A stretch of 64,000 nt of DNA from Antedon mediterranea. Lineage: Eukaryota > Echinodermata > Crinoidea > Comatulida > Antedonidae. A program made the position numbers and the translations under genes. Below the pieces are notes generated by a model, which did no database searches, was not told where the DNA came from, and was given only the letters and a program-made list of their open reading frames with translations. Shown piece by piece: positions 10,867-22,479 of this stretch. Where the stretch lies: contig NC_092678.1 in the NCBI RefSeq assembly GCF_964355755.1, positions 4,002,922-4,066,921 of the forward strand, read 5' to 3'. Each line of letters begins with the position of its first letter. Within the stretch, counting starts at the first letter, position 1.

Positions 10867-12202
10867 GTTTTCATTGAAGTATATTATTTTTTATCTTGTA
10901 CATAAATAATTGATGTTTGTTGTGGTTTTTAAAACTACATTAGGCTTTTATACACATGGCCCTTGCATATTATGTATCAATTGAAAGTTTATACAGTTTT
11001 CCACAATTTAGCAATATACATTTTATTGAAAAACTTTTTGCATAAACTTTCCCAACAAAAGTTGTTAGAATACCATAAATTATTTTCATCAAATAACAAT
11101 AGTTTATAAAACATTTGAAGCAATTACACATATTTTTTGAATCATTATGAGAAATCCAAATTCATGGAATTGAAAGTAAAAACAGTATGTAGAATCGTGA
11201 CTGTTCAAAATTGTTGTTTATTTCACTTTTGCAATCACAATTTTTAATTTCTAATCATATTATGAAACGCCACTATACTAGAATGTTATTAACAATATCT
11301 ACTTCATAATCAGAATTCCAGTAGGTGCTGTATGTTGATTTCCATCATGCATAAAAATCTAGCTGTTTGAAGGATTATATTGCACCATTTTATATTTATA
11401 ATATCATTTTCAATATCAAAAACTTGCATAATATATTTAAATATTTAAAATTATTTAAATAATAAATGAAGTAATATATTTATATTATATTTTAATTTAG
11501 TTTTTTTAACACATTGTGTGTGATGAGTAGCAACTATATTTGTATATATATTTTAAAGTTGAAAAATAGAAGAAAATAGAAAAGAACGGAGTTACTTTAA
11601 TAAATGGATTGATGATACTAAAGAAAAACTTTGTTTATAAGAGTTGTTTTGTTTCCTCTCTAGAACAAACAAATCACTCACTTGAAGAGCATAATTAAAA
11701 GAGGTCGGTCTCTCTTGATGTTTCTACAGATTCATATTTTTTTTCGGCAAAAATATCTCTTTCGAATATTTCAAAAAATGATTTATGCACATCAATTTTT
11801 TTACTTTAAAAAACTATTAATAAAACAATACAGGTTTTTTTCATTTTGTTTTTCCATTTGAAGTTGTTAATTAAATATTAGTAAAATGTAATTGTTTAAT
11901 ATACAAACATTGTTTTGTTGATTAAGTCCAAATATTTTAATTATTGAACAATATTTGACCACTCAACTGCAAATACTGTTTAACATTGACCTGAGAGCAT
12001 TGTTGACACTAGAACTATGTCCTTGATCAAGTCCACTAAATTGCCTTAGGGAAGGTTCACATTGTAGCAATGCTAATTACTTTGTGCAGAATCAGTACAC
12101 AAACAACTTATCTTCAAATTGTAACCCTGCTTCAAATGTCAACAACTAAAAATACTAAATGTCAAGTTAATTAATATATAGATTTGTATTTTCTGCAGAG
12201 CT
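10867..12202. other. KLHDC10 3' flank
   Basis: AT-rich sequence after the KLHDC10 stop. A candidate polyadenylation signal AATAAA occurs at 11461-11466. No gene or clear repeat seen. Confidence 0.4.
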
Positions 12203-12582
12203 ACGTATTACCATTATCAATTCCACACGCATTACAGAGAGCAGAGCTATAAACGTATTACCATTATCAATTCCACACGCAATACAGAGAGCAGAGCTAT
12301 AAACGTATTACCATTATCAATTCCACACGCAATACAGAGAGCAGAGCTATAAACGTATTACCATTATCAATTGCACAAGCAATACAGAGCAGAGCTATAA
12401 ACGTATTACCATTATCAATTCCACACGCAATACAGAGAGCAGAGCTATAAAACGTATTACCATTATCAATTCCACACGCAATACAGAGAGCAGAGCTATA
12501 AACGTATTACCATTATAAATTCCACACGCAATACAGAGCAGATCTATAAACGTATTACCATTATCAATTCCACATGCAATAG
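12203..12582. repeat. Minisatellite, 50-bp unit, about 7.6 copies
   Basis: Units begin with ACGTATTACCATTATCAATT at 12203, 12253, 12303, 12353, 12401, 12452, 12502 and 12550. Most are 50 bp; differences are mainly loss of a GAGA dinucleotide and single substitutions. Confidence 0.95.
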
Positions 12583-12781
12583 TTATATTCTTCAGATACG
12601 CAGATTTTTATATTTATCTTATTTATATATTTTTATTATATATTTTTTCCTCACTCCTGAGGACGATCAAAGCATATTGATCGGAACGTTGAGAAACTCA
12701 TGTTCTTTTTAGAACTAATACATGTGGTGTACCGCAAACTTAAATCAACAATACTAATTGTACTAGAATCTTGTAGAAAAG

Positions 12782-12972
12782 TATAGCATAGATGTGCATA
12801 AAATAGATTCATATAGCATAGATGTGCACAGAATAGATTCATATAGCATAGATGTGCATAGAATAGATTCAAATAGCATAGATGTGCATAGAATAGATTC
12901 ATATAGCATAGATGTGCATAGAATAGATTTATATAGCATAGATGTGCATAGAATAGTTTCAAATAGATGCCT
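12782..12972. repeat. Minisatellite, 30-bp unit, about 6.3 copies
   Basis: Units of exactly 30 bp containing AGCATAGATGTGCATAGAAT. Because the period is a multiple of three, it leaves repetitive open frames on both strands; these are treated as by-products, not genes. Confidence 0.95.
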
Positions 12973-13540
12973 ATAATAGAGCCTAGTAATTGCTTCAGTA
13001 ATTTCTCAATCGTTCCTGACAAGTTGATTTAAGTACGCTTTGTAGTCAATTAGGAGCCTGTCAGCCTGTAACCTATAGATCTTAATCAATATAGTGATTA
13101 TCATACAAGCATTAAGCATTGAAAATATTTATCAAATAGGTTTCCTTGTCATGTGATGCTGCCTTCACTTGGGGATACTGAGAAATGCGTATGTGTAGGC
13201 ACGCCATCTTAATTTAATATTCAATCTATTAGCTTCTCATCATCAGAAATGTTAATATTTTATATTACAGTATCTCAATTCCTTTAGGATGACATAAATG
13301 TTGATGATGTTATCTCAGGAGGCAATAATACACTTCTGCTCTTATAATGAAATTTCATTAGACTAGACTTTTTAAATCATCAATTTTGTGTAATAAACAC
13401 ATATTTGATTAAGACAATTCTGCACTGGAAATTGTTTCTCCTTTTTAAAATTTAGAAAACAAAATATTTATATATTAATTTTTAATTACAGAATACAAGA
13501 GACATTTTTTAATCTATTATTTTTTTTAACTGTTTCATTT

Positions 13541-14220
13541 ACCTCCGCCAAGGAGGTATATGTAATCGGTAGCGTGTGTTTGTTTGTTTGTTTGTTAGCA
13601 GGATTATTCAAAAAGTAATTACAAGATCTTTACCAAAATAAATATACAGATAGATATGTGGTCAAGACCATTCCATTAAATTTTGGGACCATTTGGGACC
13701 ATGGTCCAAATTCTGGACCACTTTTTGAGTATACTTTTCAGACCTGCTAGTGTTTAAAGATAGGACAGAATTTTTCAAAAGCCGGCGAGCAGTCCTAAAG
13801 TAACAAGTAAACTAAAATTGCATTTTCTCGAGAACTACTTGTCCAAAAAACTTCATTTTTGTACAAGAGGCAAGAGTTATAATTTGTGATTTGTAATTTT
13901 AAAACATAATTTGATTTTAAATGCACATGCATGTTTTTTGATGTGAGTAGTTTAAAAAACTATTTCTGTTCAAATTCACTCGTTTGATTTTCGCGTTGCT
14001 GTTCTATTGTTAGTCATCTAAAGCTATTGTTAATTGAAAGGCTTGTTACATAACCATTACACCAAACTCGCATACACATGCTTGTAGTGAAATTAGCCTA
14101 AATCACAAACAGCATTAAGACACACACAAATATATGTATATTTTTTTTTTACCGGCGAAATCTTATGTATGAGAATTTTACAGTAGGCGAAGGTATGCAC
14201 TCTTGGAGTGGCTTTCTAGT
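13541..14220. mobile_element. MITE-like non-autonomous DNA transposon
   Basis: Starts ACCTCCGCCAAGGAGGTATA (itself palindromic), then a GTTTGTTTGTTTGTTTGTTAG stretch and AGCAGGATTATTCAAAAAGT, and ends with GGCGAAGGTATGCACTC and GGAGTGGCTTTCTAGT. The end words are an inverted counterpart of the start. I recall the same layout (CCTCCGCCAAGGAGGT ... GCGGAGGTATGCACTC) as a widely dispersed repeat in marine invertebrate genomes. No open reading frame. Boundaries are approximate. Confidence 0.6.
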
Positions 14221-16620
14221 TATTGTATTGTTATGATGGTTGCTAATGATCAGCTTGGATAGGTCACCCTCATAAAATATTGTTGAAAGAAATAAATTAG
14301 TACAACAGATAAACCAAACAAACAATGAATGCTATTAAATGTGATTGAATCTTTATTTTGGAAACATTTGTCGATAGTAAACACAGCCTTTCCACAATAC
14401 ATTAAAAAAAAGATTTTATACCATGATGATGCAAATAAAACTTTGCAGTTTACATGGAAAATAATAATAACATGCATTTGTTGTTTTATTTCAGAAACAA
14501 TGTGTACATATAACACACATATCCATCATTAATAAATCAAAAATAATTTGGATAATAAAATACATCAAATATTACTTAAGTAATTCCATGTGTAATTCAT
14601 AAAGAAATATCTATAATAATTAAACTTCAAATTTAAGACGTCATAACCAAAGACAAAAAAAAATATTATTCAATTTAATCGAATATTTTATTCATGAAAG
14701 GACTCTAAAAGAAAACAAATAAATAAATTTAATAAATTCTTAATACCATAATAATGTTAAATACGGTAGACACCACAACATATTTAAATATTTAGTACTA
14801 AAAGCAAGTAAATTATCATTTTATTAGTACAGGCAATGTGGAAAAAAATATCGTCAAAATGACAGGAATTGTTTAAACAAGACATAATTTTGATTTATTA
14901 CATAAATGATTTTGAGCTGCAAGAATGTTATTGTTTAGTACACGACGGCCTGTGGCAGTATGCATGTTGAATAACGTCTAAATTACCGCCATTTTGAAAA
15001 TTATGATACATGGGTATAGATAACCTATTTCAACAGCCATTAAAAGCCAGCAATAACATGCAATAATCTTCAATTTATTTGTCATTAAAAATTCACTTTC
15101 ACATTCCTATTGCAAGTTTCTAAATTTTTGTAAAAAACATTGTTTCCCTTTACTCAAACTTTATTGCAAACAAACCCTTATTTAATTATAAATTAAAAAT
15201 ATATATAATATGTAAAAGGATAACCAAAATATCATATTTAATTCTCATCTCATTCACTTCTACCGTGGCCAGAATAAAACAAAATGAAGCGTAGTGATAT
15301 CATTAAAAATAGGAGGTTATAACTCTAATATAATAATAATAATAAATTTAAAAAACCGATATCTCATATTTAAAAAATCACTTTTGTTGTATTAACTACA
15401 GATGATAGCATGGCAAGAGTTGTTAATGGCATGTAAATCAAATTAAAATCAATAAAACACCACAGATATTCTGATCAATAATGCATGATGGGATATCAGT
15501 TAAAAGACATGCCTAACAGCTCAAATTCAATGGAATGCTGCATCTGTTAAAACAAAATTATTCAAAAGTCACTGAATGTATGTTTTAATATCGCCAAAAT
15601 TAGTCGCATATAGATTATACAAAAATTCAATAATTGGTCAGATGTTTTTGCTGTAATCTGATGTATTTACACTCACAGAACCACTGAGTGGAACTTAAAC
15701 GCATGATATCATCAATTCAAAAATTAAATTATATCTAATAATAAAGTACTTTATCATTTTATGTTCAACAAATTCTATAAACTATTCATAAATATTTTGT
15801 AATAAATTAATTAAATTAGCTACGTACAAGGTATAATATAAATACACAAGATAATGTAAAAGACATGAGTTCTGTACATTATAAATACTACAAACAACAA
15901 ACATTTTATTAAAACATTTAACTTCACTTTTAGCATTTTTGTGGCAGTGACAATGAGAACAGAAGCAGTTGAAGCAGCAGGCACAAATTACAACAGTGTT
16001 TGTTTATTTACAAATTAAGACTGTCAAAGTTTTACTTGAGTGTCTTAATAAGGGTGTATTATAAAAACAACTATCTTATTTCATTATGAAAGGTACATCA
16101 CATCACCTTTCTAAACTCTAGGAGTCATTCTTTATAAAGCGAGATTTTTTGTTTGTTTTTGTTAATAATTTTTAAAATGACATACATATTGTATCTAGGG
16201 AAAGTTTGGAGAGTGATGGGTTTACTTTCAGACATGAGAAAGAAATGCTAGGAATACATCAAAATTGAGATTGAGATTAAATAATTTGTAGCATTTTAAA
16301 TGCATTTAAAAGGAAGGATATGTTTATCTTTGGTGTTTTAGGGGTCTGAAGTGTTGTCTAATAATAATGTCTAGGTAAATTATAACATTCAAAATTGTTT
16401 CTTTTTACTATGGACACTTCTAGTTCATTTTTCAGTGTAAATTCTGCATTCACCCTCAATTAGTCACCATCAATTTTAGTCCACAATAAGTTTGAGAAAT
16501 TCTGTTTCCATCCGGAAAAAGGGGGAAATGTTTCTTCAAGGAATGCTGCTACCTACCAACCTACTGGTTGCTGATTATCTTTTCCGTACCCATAAGGATA
16601 TACAATAGTCATCGTTTAAC
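14221..16620. other. Gene-poor AT-rich intergenic stretch
   Basis: 2.4 kb of AT-rich sequence with no recognisable exon. It may include far 3' UTR of the minus-strand ninjurin gene, but a nearer signal at 17037-17032 makes that unnecessary. Confidence 0.4.
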
Positions 16621-16621
16621 G

Positions 16622-16676
16622 GTACTGTGCAAATTGTCGTGGCCGAGAAGCAAAAGAGTTGTCTCAACTGTGACTA
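16622..16676 (-). pseudogene. Degenerate duplicate of the ninjurin transmembrane exon
   Basis: On the minus strand this stretch reads TTLLLLGHDNLHST, aligning with VILLLLGRDNLNNM of the ninjurin exon at 17456-17100. The nucleotide match over the LLLLG-DNL core is roughly 80 percent with several third-position changes. Upstream sequence does not match and a TGA follows shortly, so it cannot encode the full exon. It lies about 430 bp downstream of the intact exon, same strand. Best read as a decayed partial exon duplication; a short alternative exon is less likely. Confidence 0.45.
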
Positions 16677-17031
16677 CTCTCTGTTTCTTTACCAAGTCAT
16701 GTTTTTTGACATATTCTTCCTACTATCTATTACCTAAATCCTGATTTTACTGTTTGTTTTTCTCCAATAATTTCTGCAATTTCTTTTTCATTCATTTTTT
16801 ATGCATAGTTATTTTTGTACACACTTGTGAAATTTACCTTTTCTAACTACTCAATCTTTGATTAAAACTGCCTACATCATCTGTATGATGTTAATTATAC
16901 TTCATTCTGCAATTTTTAAATTAATTTTCTTCTGGTCTAATTACTTTAAAACACTTAACAATTCTTTCCTGGCATTTTATCACACTTTCAAATTATGTTA
17001 TTAAACATAGTAACACATTCATAAGAAACCC

Positions 17032-17037
17032 TTTATT
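17032..17037 (-). terminator. Candidate polyadenylation signal of the ninjurin gene
   Basis: AATAAA on the minus strand, 63 nt past the ninjurin stop codon (17102-17100). It would give a short 3' UTR. No cleavage evidence is available. Confidence 0.4.
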
Positions 17038-17099
17038 AAAACCTGTTCATACAGCTGTCACGCCTCAGTGAACAGCTATAGCTCTTCTATCCGTTCTCT

Positions 17100-20000
17100 T
17101 CATGCTCCCATCTGCGTGTTCAGACCAAATGCGCCGATAAACACATTTATTATTAGAATGAGAAAAATAAGAGCAGTTGCCCAATTGTTGAGTTTATCAA
17201 GACGTCTCTGATGGTACATGTTGTTGAGATTGTCACGGCCAAGAAGTAAAAGAATTACGCCGACTGCGATTTGCAGGATGAATGAAAGAATCAACATCGT
17301 CATAACAAAACCGTAGAAATGATATGATGGGCCTTGAATTATCAAGACTTTAAACTGCGATGCATTGGCCAGTAGTAGAGATACGTCCAGTAAGCCCTCT
17401 GCAATTGTCTTCTTTGTAGCATAGGCATTGTAATCAATTGGGCGGGGCTGGGGGTTCTACAAAAACAAAAAAAAGACATATTAATTTAAAATAATCAAAT
17501 TTGTTGAAAATAGTAAATATTTATATATAGTGTTTTCTCAAAATGTATCAAAGCATCAGCTTAACAGAATTATGAAAACCTGGAAAAGGAAAGATATGCA
17601 CAGAAATAAAAGAAACATATTATTGTGGGAATGGGCATTTTCTAATTGACATGACATTACCCATCATACATAAAAACCAGTAAACAAGTGTCATCATTCG
17701 GTTTGTCCTTGAAATTGTTGCAGTTCATTGTTTGTGAAATCAATATTTTTTATAGTTAACAAACAATTTAAATTCTATAACAAAATCTATTGCTATACAA
17801 ATATATGTTAGATAGTAGACTACTACGAGACAGAAAAACCATGTAAAATCTCCCTCCACCAACCCTATATTGTAATCCAGGGGGTTGCGATTGGAGCTCC
17901 TCCTAAAAAAATGAAATTATAACTATTCTATTTTGGATCTTCCCCCTACTACACCTCCCACCCCCTGCCCCAACAAAAATAAACCAAAATGAACAGCTAC
18001 GCTACTGTACTTTAGTTCACTTTATCAATATGCGAAACAACCAATTTTAACTACAGTAGGGTAGATAATTTTTGGAAAAAAATAGAAAAATACCTCCATT
18101 GTGTTTGGAAAGGAAGAAAATGCATCAACCAGCCTTTCATAAAACACCATGGTTTTTACCGTAGTTCAGATACTAACAGAAATAATCCATCAATCTCAGG
18201 TACTAAGTTCCTGATTACAACACACCAGATCAATTAATAATGCAGTAACCAATCAAGACATTTATCAACAAACCCACAAATTGAATCAGCATGGTGAAAG
18301 GAATTATGGAGAATACTTATTTCTCCATGATGAAATTAATTAACAGACAATGCAGGTGAAAAAATGAAACGAAGCAAGCATAACAGGGGAACAAACAGTG
18401 GCGTACTTAATGAGATCCCATTTGTAGATGGTCCAGCGATTTAACGAATCTGATAAACTAATTTCTTTATTCTTAATCAGACAGCTTAAGGAACTAGAGA
18501 CTTGTGAACAGTGGTACATTATTGGTGGTTGGGTAATCCCTTGTCCTGTGGTATGTAATTAAACCTGTTTGCGTAGCGTGGGTTGCGGTGAGTGGCAAAA
18601 TATTAAAATGATCTGATCTTGTAAATAATAATAATAATAATAATACCAGATTTATATAGCGCCCTTTTCATGAGTAATCATGCTCAAAGGCGCTTTACAA
18701 GCATTATTACACCAGTATTTTTTGGGATCAAACACGTATGGAAACATACTCCCATAATGCAGCCGGTAACCAGCGCAGTTGTGTCTAGATCTAACTGGGT
18801 ACCCATTTATACACCTGGGTGGAGAGAGGCAACGTAAGTAAAGTATCTTGCCTACGGATACAAGCAATGCGGCGAGAGTTGGATTCGAACCTAGGTCTGA
18901 CGATCGGTAGTCCAACGTCCAACACACTGCGCCACATGCCCTCCACAAACAAATGTTTCTTCAGCATGTTTCATTTTCATCAAGGATTTCCTAACATTTT
19001 CATTAAAAAAAAATTATAATAAAGAAGAGGATAACCACAACCAACAACCAAAAGGTTCTGAGTTCAAATCTTGGTTATTTCTGCTTTTTCTCATTCTCAC
19101 AGATTTTCACATCTTTATCATTTCTAAATTAATAAATATTCTTTATATATCAACTGGGGTTTAGAATTTGTTCTGTGTTAATATATATATATATATATAT
19201 ATATAAAGTTTGTATCTCCATTGAAATCCAGCCACTGATACCCACAGCATTGTAATTTTTTCAGTAATTTGCCTTTGGATTTATACTGTATATAAATTGA
19301 CAGGCACATGTTATTAAGGGCAATAATATTATTGCACTGATTTCAATAAACAAATTAACCAATTTAATTTTTCTATATATTTTTGTTTATATATATTAAT
19401 GTTCAGGTAATAATTTAATGCATGTTGATGATGTGCATAATACTAGTAAATGACAAATTAAATTAAACATTTTTTTTTCTAATAAACAACTTAAAATAGA
19501 AGCTCATAACCATAATATTAATGTGGAAATAAATGTCACAAATTTCAACAAATCCTCAGATTCTACAAAAAATACACGAAAACACCTGAAAATCTTATTT
19601 ATGAAAACACATGCTAAAAATATCTAAAGAAAATGCAATTAACCTAATTTGAGTTGCATGCATTATCTTTGAATCAACTAAATAATTCAAATCAAATAAA
19701 AAAGCCATCAAGAACGACTGAATCCATCAGTACAATCATCCGGAATAAACACGATGACAGATGGTCCGACGGAATTGAAGAAACATCTTAGATATAAAGC
19801 ACGTCAAATCCAAATCAGCAGAGCCATGGTGCATGCTCAGTTTTCAATTCGAAAAATTTAACTTGTTTTTTATGCAAAATACGTTACCTCCATGCAGGCT
19901 TCAAATATGTTGGATAGTGAACTGTGAGCATTAAGTGACATGAGTCCACTCCTCTTTTAAAAAAAAACCTCAGGTGTTGTTCCCCGTCAATCCTAATGCA

Positions 20001-22479
20001 TGCGTGTCTTCTTTTCGATAATTTCCATTGTGTGGACGTTGTCATGTAGAGCCGAGCGGATTGATTATACGCATTCGACCATAATATAATTCGTGCATGC
20101 TCAAACAATGCTAATAATAATTTTGTTATCAAAATGGAACATTCCATTTTTACAACAGGGTTATTAATAAGATTTAAATGAAGCTAGTTTAATGTAATTA
20201 TGTTGATTATGTTAATGGTATGATTGCATTAAGATTACGTTGACCATCTTTACTTATTACTATACTATCAATAAAATTCTTTCTTCTCAGAAAATCACAA
20301 ATAAATATGCATTTAATGTTCATTTTCAAATAATTAAGCACATTTTTCAAGTTAAATCAAAAGTCAAATACCCTCTTTTCAAAATAGTTTTTATCTCAAC
20401 AAATTGTCGCATTACATATTGAAATTTGTAACATTATGCATACATAATTTTATAATATAAAAATCCATATCTGAAAGCTTATAACTTCCAACAATGCATT
20501 ACTATTTTATAAAAATTTGTATTGGATAGATATGATACAAAAATTGATATGATTGTCAAAAGAATTTTAGTATTATGACTCTATAAAACATTTGTTAATT
20601 CATATTAGTTTGGTATCAATTTTACTATTATTAAATGTGTCATTAATATTGACTTGATACAGTATATTTCATACATTTTACACTTTTACTACATTTTACT
20701 ACTTTGTAGAATTATTATCTAAACAGTATATTTAATCAGTATTATTCTTGTAAATTTAATGTGTAATACTATCTATTGATTTTTATATGAAACTGAATAT
20801 TGTATTTAACATATTAATAATAGTTGTTAGTATTGAAATGCTTGGTTAGAAAACCGAGCATTGTCATCTTTTATCAGACTTGTGTTTTTAGCAGTTTTTT
20901 CCTATTTTAATCAGTGTTATAACCTATTGAGTAATGTATGAATCTTAATGTTGTATGAAACAGTTTCATTTTTAATTTATTTTACATAAATCATGTTAAA
21001 CATTTACTCTTCTGCAATATGAATCATAGTATATAGTAAATCCAATAATAATAATTAATTATAGCCTCTCTGTTATTACGGCTGGCAACAAAGATTATTG
21101 CTTCAAACATATGCCATTTCTTTCAAACTTTTGAATAATATTCTAATAATCTCTTTTTAATATCAGATGATTGTGGTGTAATATTTCATATGAAAATTTG
21201 ATTTATTAATAATTATTGAAAAACCTAAATTCAACTTTTTTTTTTCAGCTTGATTAAGGTAAGCATTATTGTAAAGTTATTTTACTTTAAAAAAAAATGT
21301 GTGTTATTCACAGTTTGTTTACCTCAACATGAAAATGTGTGTATAGGTTGGAGTCTGATACTTTACACTCGCTGTGCTTTATCATAAATATGTATTCCAA
21401 TCTATAAATCATAAACGGCCCAATGAGAAAATATATAATGAGTGGAAAGGTCATTCCAAATGATACTCAAATTCTGGTCTTCTAATAGTCATTCTGTAGT
21501 TATTAAAAAATGAAAAATATTCCACTGTTGAGGCATTAATAAACGAAAAGTTCCATATAAACATCTTCAACATGATATGCAGCCATTTTATATCTTATAA
21601 GACTCTACAGTGATTCAGAAATGAGTCACAAACTTAAATTTATTATTATCAAAATTAGAAGAGGGACCATGCTTGGTGGAATTAAGATTACCATCCATTC
21701 TTAAACACCACTCTTGGGATAAAAAGGATTTAGCAGTTGCTCACAACTTAAGTCTTTATTTCAGAGTCCATCTAATTTGATATTTTCCTTTTGTTTTTTA
21801 AGAGAGTGTTATTTAATTGAATATGCCATTGTGTATTTAGTGTAATCAAGATACTGTGATATCAAGATTTTTTTTAAGTAGTACAATGTCACTTAAAATT
21901 TATATTGTAAACCTTTAAAAATAGTGTTGTATCTTCAATACTATTATTTATCTTCAAATTTTGTAAAATAATATTAATTTACACTAAATAGGGGTTATCA
22001 GTTACAGCTAGAAAAAAACAATTGGCTCATACAAGGTAAGCATGAACTATTTTTGTTTACCATTGATGAAATTAAATATAAAAAAAATTTACCCCCGATA
22101 TTGGTGTTGCTGGAACCGTAGTGACGTCATCTTGAGGACTCAAATCCAGAACTTCCAACTTTCTCTGTGGTTTTCTAACACTGCCTTGGTTTGCAATAAC
22201 TGAAAATGACCTCTTCTTTTCTTTCAGTGGTGAATCTCCTGATGCCTCCGAGTACCGTCCTCTGCTGATGTTTGAAGGTGTTGAAGGACCATGTCGATGA
22301 ATAAGTGGCGAGCTCTCTGGACCGTGGAATTCTATTTCATCATCTCTATCCCGAGGATTAAGTGGTTGTATATCTCCTAACTCAAAACGTCTTCGAACAT
22401 CTAATGTTGCTCTGTTAGATGGATCATCATGAAGCGATGCTTCTGCAAGAGGACTTGCATGCCCTTCACTGTCTTCCAT
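17100..22479 (-). CDS. NINJ: Ninjurin (NINJ1/NINJ2 family), long form
   Basis: Ninjurins are small two-pass plasma-membrane proteins; NINJ1 oligomerises to rupture the membrane in lytic cell death and both paralogues were first described in adhesion. The common 3' exon (17456-17100) encodes 118 residues: NPQPRPIDYNAYATKKTIAE, then an amphipathic region (LLDVSLLLANASQFKVLII), QGPSYHFYG, a first membrane segment (FVMTMLILSFILQIAVGVIL), the GRDNLNN loop, and a second membrane segment (ATALIFLILIINVFIGAFGL). This closely follows human NINJ1 (HYASKKSAAE, LLMANASQLK, QGPSFAFY, YDLNN). Joined to the first exon at 22479-22093 (phase 0) it gives 247 residues, with a 129-residue charged, probably disordered N-terminus. 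Two shorter first exons give forms of 136-137 residues, near the vertebrate size (142-152). It lies head to head with WNK. Confidence 0.9.
18094..18150 (-). CDS. Ninjurin alternative first coding exon C
   Basis: Reads MVFYERLVDAFSSFPNTME on the minus strand, followed by a GTATTT donor in phase 0. Nineteen residues plus 118 give 137. It is the nearest of the three to the common exon (638 bp) and ends ME like exon B. Support is positional and by phase; expression is unverified. Confidence 0.5.
18624..18944 (-). mobile_element. tRNA-derived SINE in ninjurin intron
   Basis: On the minus strand the element starts at 18944 with a tRNA-like head: box A TGGCGCAGTG (18934-18925) and box B GGTTCGAATCC (18891-18881), the RNA polymerase III internal promoter. 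A non-tRNA body follows and it ends in an (ATT)n microsatellite at about 18650-18624. Just before that tail is a long hairpin at 18658-18693 (GCGCC/AAAGGCGC arms, inner CATGA/TCATG). It lies between ninjurin first exons B and C. The head is intact enough to be recognisable, not a tRNA gene. Confidence 0.8.
19178..19206. repeat. (AT)n microsatellite
   Basis: An uninterrupted TA/AT dinucleotide run of roughly 28 bp within the ninjurin intron. Confidence 0.9.
19888..19941 (-). CDS. Ninjurin alternative first coding exon B
   Basis: Reads MSLNAHSSLSNIFEACME on the minus strand, followed by GTAACG donor in phase 0, directly compatible with the common exon at 17456. Eighteen residues plus 118 make a 136-residue protein, the usual family length. 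Too short to rest on similarity; the case is start codon, phase and donor, plus the shared ME ending with exon C. Confidence 0.5.
19942..22092 (-). other. Ninjurin intron between first exons A and B
   Basis: AT-rich non-coding sequence. It should include the promoter for exon B just above 19941. Nothing else recognised; the open frame at 20240-20422 has no similarity. Confidence 0.4.
22093..22479 (-). CDS. Ninjurin alternative first coding exon A (long N-terminus)
   Basis: Starts MEDSEGHASPLAEASLHDD and runs 129 codons to ...TVPATPISG, followed by a GTAAAT donor, phase 0. The segment is polar and rich in S, P, D, E, R, with no signal peptide or membrane segment, so it should be cytosolic or otherwise extramembrane and disordered. 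It includes basic and proline-directed stretches (SPLKEKKRSFS, DLSPQDD) that look like phosphorylation substrates. Joining to 17456 gives TPISG-NPQPRPIDY. Long N-terminal forms of ninjurin occur in insects. Confidence 0.7.

Noticed and set aside
12203-12582. CRISPR array (regular 50-bp units)
   Set aside because: Units are directly contiguous with no unique spacers, in a eukaryotic genome; it is a minisatellite.
12651-13022. Open frame on minus strand encoding a repeated NLFYAHLCYM-type peptide (and a matching plus-strand frame)
   Set aside because: Generated by the 30-bp minisatellite, whose period is a multiple of three; no start context, no similarity, and both strands are open for the same reason.
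18881-18944. Possible tRNA gene (box A and box B present)
   Set aside because: The head is followed by a SINE body and microsatellite tail, and a full cloverleaf cannot be drawn; it is a tRNA-derived SINE.
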